Shown in pieces: positions 7,001-7,937 of a DNA stretch of 7,937 nucleotides. The notes under the pieces were generated by a model that ran no database searches, had not been told where the DNA came from, and worked only from the letters and a program-made list of their open reading frames with translations. The position numbers and the translations under genes were made by a program. Source of the DNA: an uncultured euryarchaeote (GTDB lineage: Archaea; Thermoplasmatota; Poseidoniia; Poseidoniales; Thalassarchaeaceae); NCBI GenBank assembly GCA_937897085.1, contig CALCOR010000104.1, positions 1-7,937 on the forward strand, given 5' to 3'. Positions within the stretch are counted from its first letter, which is position 1; the number at the start of each line of letters is the position of its first letter.

Positions 7001-7937
7001 CCCCGAACAACCTCACGACAGGCATGACATGGTACTGGCGTGCGCGCGGCTCGTCTTTGACGAACCAGTTGGGTAACTGGAGCCAGACAGCCTACTTCGA
7101 GGTCCCCAACATCAACGCAGCTTGGGAGGATGCAACCACTTCGTGGATGGAGATACGAGATTCAGACGCGTTACCCGATCAGGGGATCCCCGAGGTCCGT
7201 GATACCTGGCTGTCCGGCGGAACAGCGAGCGACCTCACGCACTACACATCGGATGAGTTGGTCGTGGGCAATCTCGGCACCGATGGCCCCAAGTCAGCGT
7301 TGCTGTCCATCCCGTTGGATGAACTCCCACAGCGGTCAAGTGTGCGCATCGTGAGGGCGGAGTTGAACCTGTGGGCGCTCACCGTGAACACGACGACCGG
7401 TGGTCTCCCACCGCGCATCTCTGCGCACCCAACGCTACGTGGGTGGACGGATGCTGCGAATGGCACCACATCGAATGGCACGTGGAATTGGAGTGCGGTC
7501 GCAGGGCTAGGCAGCAACGAAACTGGTGAACTGGTCGATGTTGGTGAACCGTCCTCATCCAGTTGGTTCACTCTCAACGTTACCGAGATTGCTCACCTGG
7601 CGATCTCCAATGGGGATGATCGCCTCAACGTGACGCTGTTCGGCGGGTTCCGGGCATCCGAGGCGGTGTTCTACTCCTCGGACAGCGTCTGGGCAAACAG
7701 GCGTCCGTACCTCACCATCTGGCTGCGCAACGGAACTGGCACTCCCCCCGGGGCAGCCGCCACACCGGTATCTCCAGCGGATGGAAGCATTACGTGGGAT
7801 GTCAGCGGTCACGCGCTCGGCAGCGACACGACACCCACGTTGAACTGGACGCATCCGGACAGTGCCAACGTTTCCGACTGGCGGGTGTATTTCTACAAAG
7901 ACCCCTCGAACTGGCTCGGAATTCGTGAAGGCTGGGA
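4063..7937 (+). CDS. Giant secreted repeat protein, DNRLRE/CBM96-like and Fn3-like modules (3' partial)
   Basis: The frame is open from 4063 to the window edge, 1,291 codons, with no stop reached. The N-terminus is basic (KGRESRRKG, 14-22), followed by a hydrophobic stretch (23-37) and a likely signal peptidase site near AFS/S (39-42), so the product is exported. Beta domains resembling DNRLRE (disaggregatase-related, CBM96-like) lie at about 54-245, 378-576, 707-896 and 1019-1223. Their shared signatures are DTWV/DTYI/DTWL near the start, a central TW or DWN with a later W, NVT-x-IA or NVTVA, and a closing RPxLxITY-type strand. Fibronectin-III-like domains lie at about 250-362, 587-700, 907-1016 and 1230 to the edge. 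These open with SPxDG, carry PTLxW and end with YYWR or WYWR. The domain makeup suggests carbohydrate or matrix binding at the cell surface; no catalytic domain is visible. Starts at 4084 and 4096 are alternatives and would give a shorter signal-peptide n-region. The membrane or wall anchor must lie beyond the window. Confidence 0.9.
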   Translation, partial: MPAACRRMLVAMLKGRESRRKGMAACLLALLMVLVPWSAFSSPTELEIEFGPSWVTGSSTASADTMLNVTSPNATDGSSYNLNLSSGMMDERPTLLFTFPLTSNVTGGIVPAAGSIQSASVTLHFVYVGSAGSTYIHAAALNGTYEEANATYLNRTHNTTWSDAGANGDDDRGQWEPRAQLPGSSGSVTVNITAIAQQALAAGLTSVSIAVSSSGLAVYVVHSSEHPTTSKRPTMTVTHSNNQPATGAAVLLSSPADGSVVMTPDLVLSSDTEPTVSWTNLSGSGVEAHFSSSKDFREATDGDWDFVSWPSNSDFSISGSNGTFTVPSSDALLEGKTIHWRLRSTMSDQLSEWESGWFMLPEHDVTLQSNGSANETYYRDTLNLSRGTIDDTWVRSGMPNYSGGNDDSSMRVGFSNNTNYGEMHTMIRFDLPDTGMHTNATIESAKLSMRRTDREGDAWISVHEQYLNDWSENDADWNTSDGINNWTSGGIALGAYQKIGTALDVINGNKSGPTFDFDVTFAVQEYLRDVNTWGYQGSPGISFILLGPTSGNDWVEFGSSEDGGWTYRPKMLITYKWGDGVAPSPTTVLSPLDGQGVWVNSSYNLSGDTTPMLKWDTTGISNDEIILELANTSDFDTGVVHHVESWAQNSGISTSAGTFAIPASWNLEKGRYYYWRIQVVEDGDISAHTTQKFFISELNSTYLGNNEWELRLRHGNASSSIDAPFCGDTYIDSLATNISNDAGELSITSSQYTLFGCDVRSHALPPGFAVTDVELSMWSSYISGSVPVSVYELNQHLWREGSATWDTYNGVDSWDVAGAGGSDRGQLLDSITIPCSGTCLTPTEFEWNVTVAVQNSMRWNVPVDFVIIGSGSGQAVMSDKENGGTSEYPELVITYAPGSMDVPDPPMPVSPVGGVWSMAADMIGPNRQPTLNWNHSGSIIANGWVVEMDTDSTFVSSNYTIARSWSEINDFNVTARTYTPPNNLTTGMTWYWRARGSSLTNQLGNWSQTAYFEVPNINAAWEDATTSWMEIRDSDALPDQGIPEVRDTWLSGGTASDLTHYTSDELVVGNLGTDGPKSALLSIPLDELPQRSSVRIVRAELNLWALTVNTTTGGLPPRISAHPTLRGWTDAANGTTSNGTWNWSAVAGLGSNETGELVDVGEPSSSSWFTLNVTEIAHLAISNGDDRLNVTLFGGFRASEAVFYSSDSVWANRRPYLTIWLRNGTGTPPGAAATPVSPADGSITWDVSGHALGSDTTPTLNWTHPDSANVSDWRVYFYKDPSNWLGIREGW
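4222..7937 (+). repeat. Alternating two-domain protein repeat, about 960-1008 bp per unit
   Basis: The Fn3-like opening motif (SPADG, SPLDG, SPVGG, SPADG) starts at 4822, 5830, 6790 and 7771, giving spacings of 1008, 960 and 981 bp. The closing strand of the preceding beta domain (RPTMTVTH, RPKMLITY, YPELVITY, RPYLTIWL) recurs shortly before each. Similarity is at the protein level only. I saw no long identical DNA stretches between units, so the duplications are old rather than recent. Confidence 0.85.

Noticed and set aside
1..7937. CRISPR array, insertion sequence, transposase or integrase
   Set aside because: No regularly spaced repeats, terminal inverted repeats around an ORF, or recombinase motifs were found; the regular spacing seen is protein-level domain repetition.

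Overview
The window looks like chromosomal archaeal DNA, GC-rich (roughly 58-60% by eye). It holds three markers of Archaea: gatD (the archaea-only transamidosome subunit), an archaeal replication factor C small subunit, and an elongator tRNA-Met with an intron in a textbook bulge-helix-bulge at position 37/38. Planktonic euryarchaea of the Marine Group II / Poseidoniales type (Thermoplasmatota) fit the style: high-GC coding and a giant, sequon-rich secreted protein. That lineage call is inference, not something read directly.

Layout, left to right. At 1-42 lies an AT-rich tail with T-runs on the minus strand, probably the 3' end of the gatD transcript. gatD runs leftward to 43 from a start near 1407. 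Divergent from it, tRNA-Met(CAT) begins at 1520 and carries a 52-nt intron. A 13-bp copy spanning the tRNA 5' end recurs just downstream of the tRNA. At 1741-2631 (+) is an unrecognised protein with three membrane helices and a C-terminal, probably extracytoplasmic, domain. Converging on it from the minus strand are a 73-residue unknown ORF (2651-2872) and, upstream of that, rfcS (2986-3942). The rfcS start is divergent from a very large + strand gene that starts near 4063 and leaves the window still open at 7937.

The large gene encodes a secreted protein of more than 1,290 residues. After a signal peptide, a DNRLRE/CBM96-like beta domain alternates with a fibronectin-III-like domain, about 320-336 residues per pair. 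Four beta domains and three and a half Fn3-like domains are visible. It is most likely a surface adhesin or polysaccharide-binding protein. The 120-bp leader between rfcS and this gene is the most structured non-coding stretch. It has two overlapping inverted repeats that cannot both fold, and an SD-like GGAGG inside the second. That GGAGG is followed by a five-codon ORF whose stop overlaps the giant gene's ATG (TAATG). This suggests, but does not prove, translational control of the large surface protein.

The genes do not form one pathway: tRNA charging (gatD), a translation RNA (tRNA-Met), DNA replication (rfcS) and cell-surface proteins are interspersed. No mobile element, CRISPR array or rRNA was seen, and no gap between genes exceeds about 120 bases.
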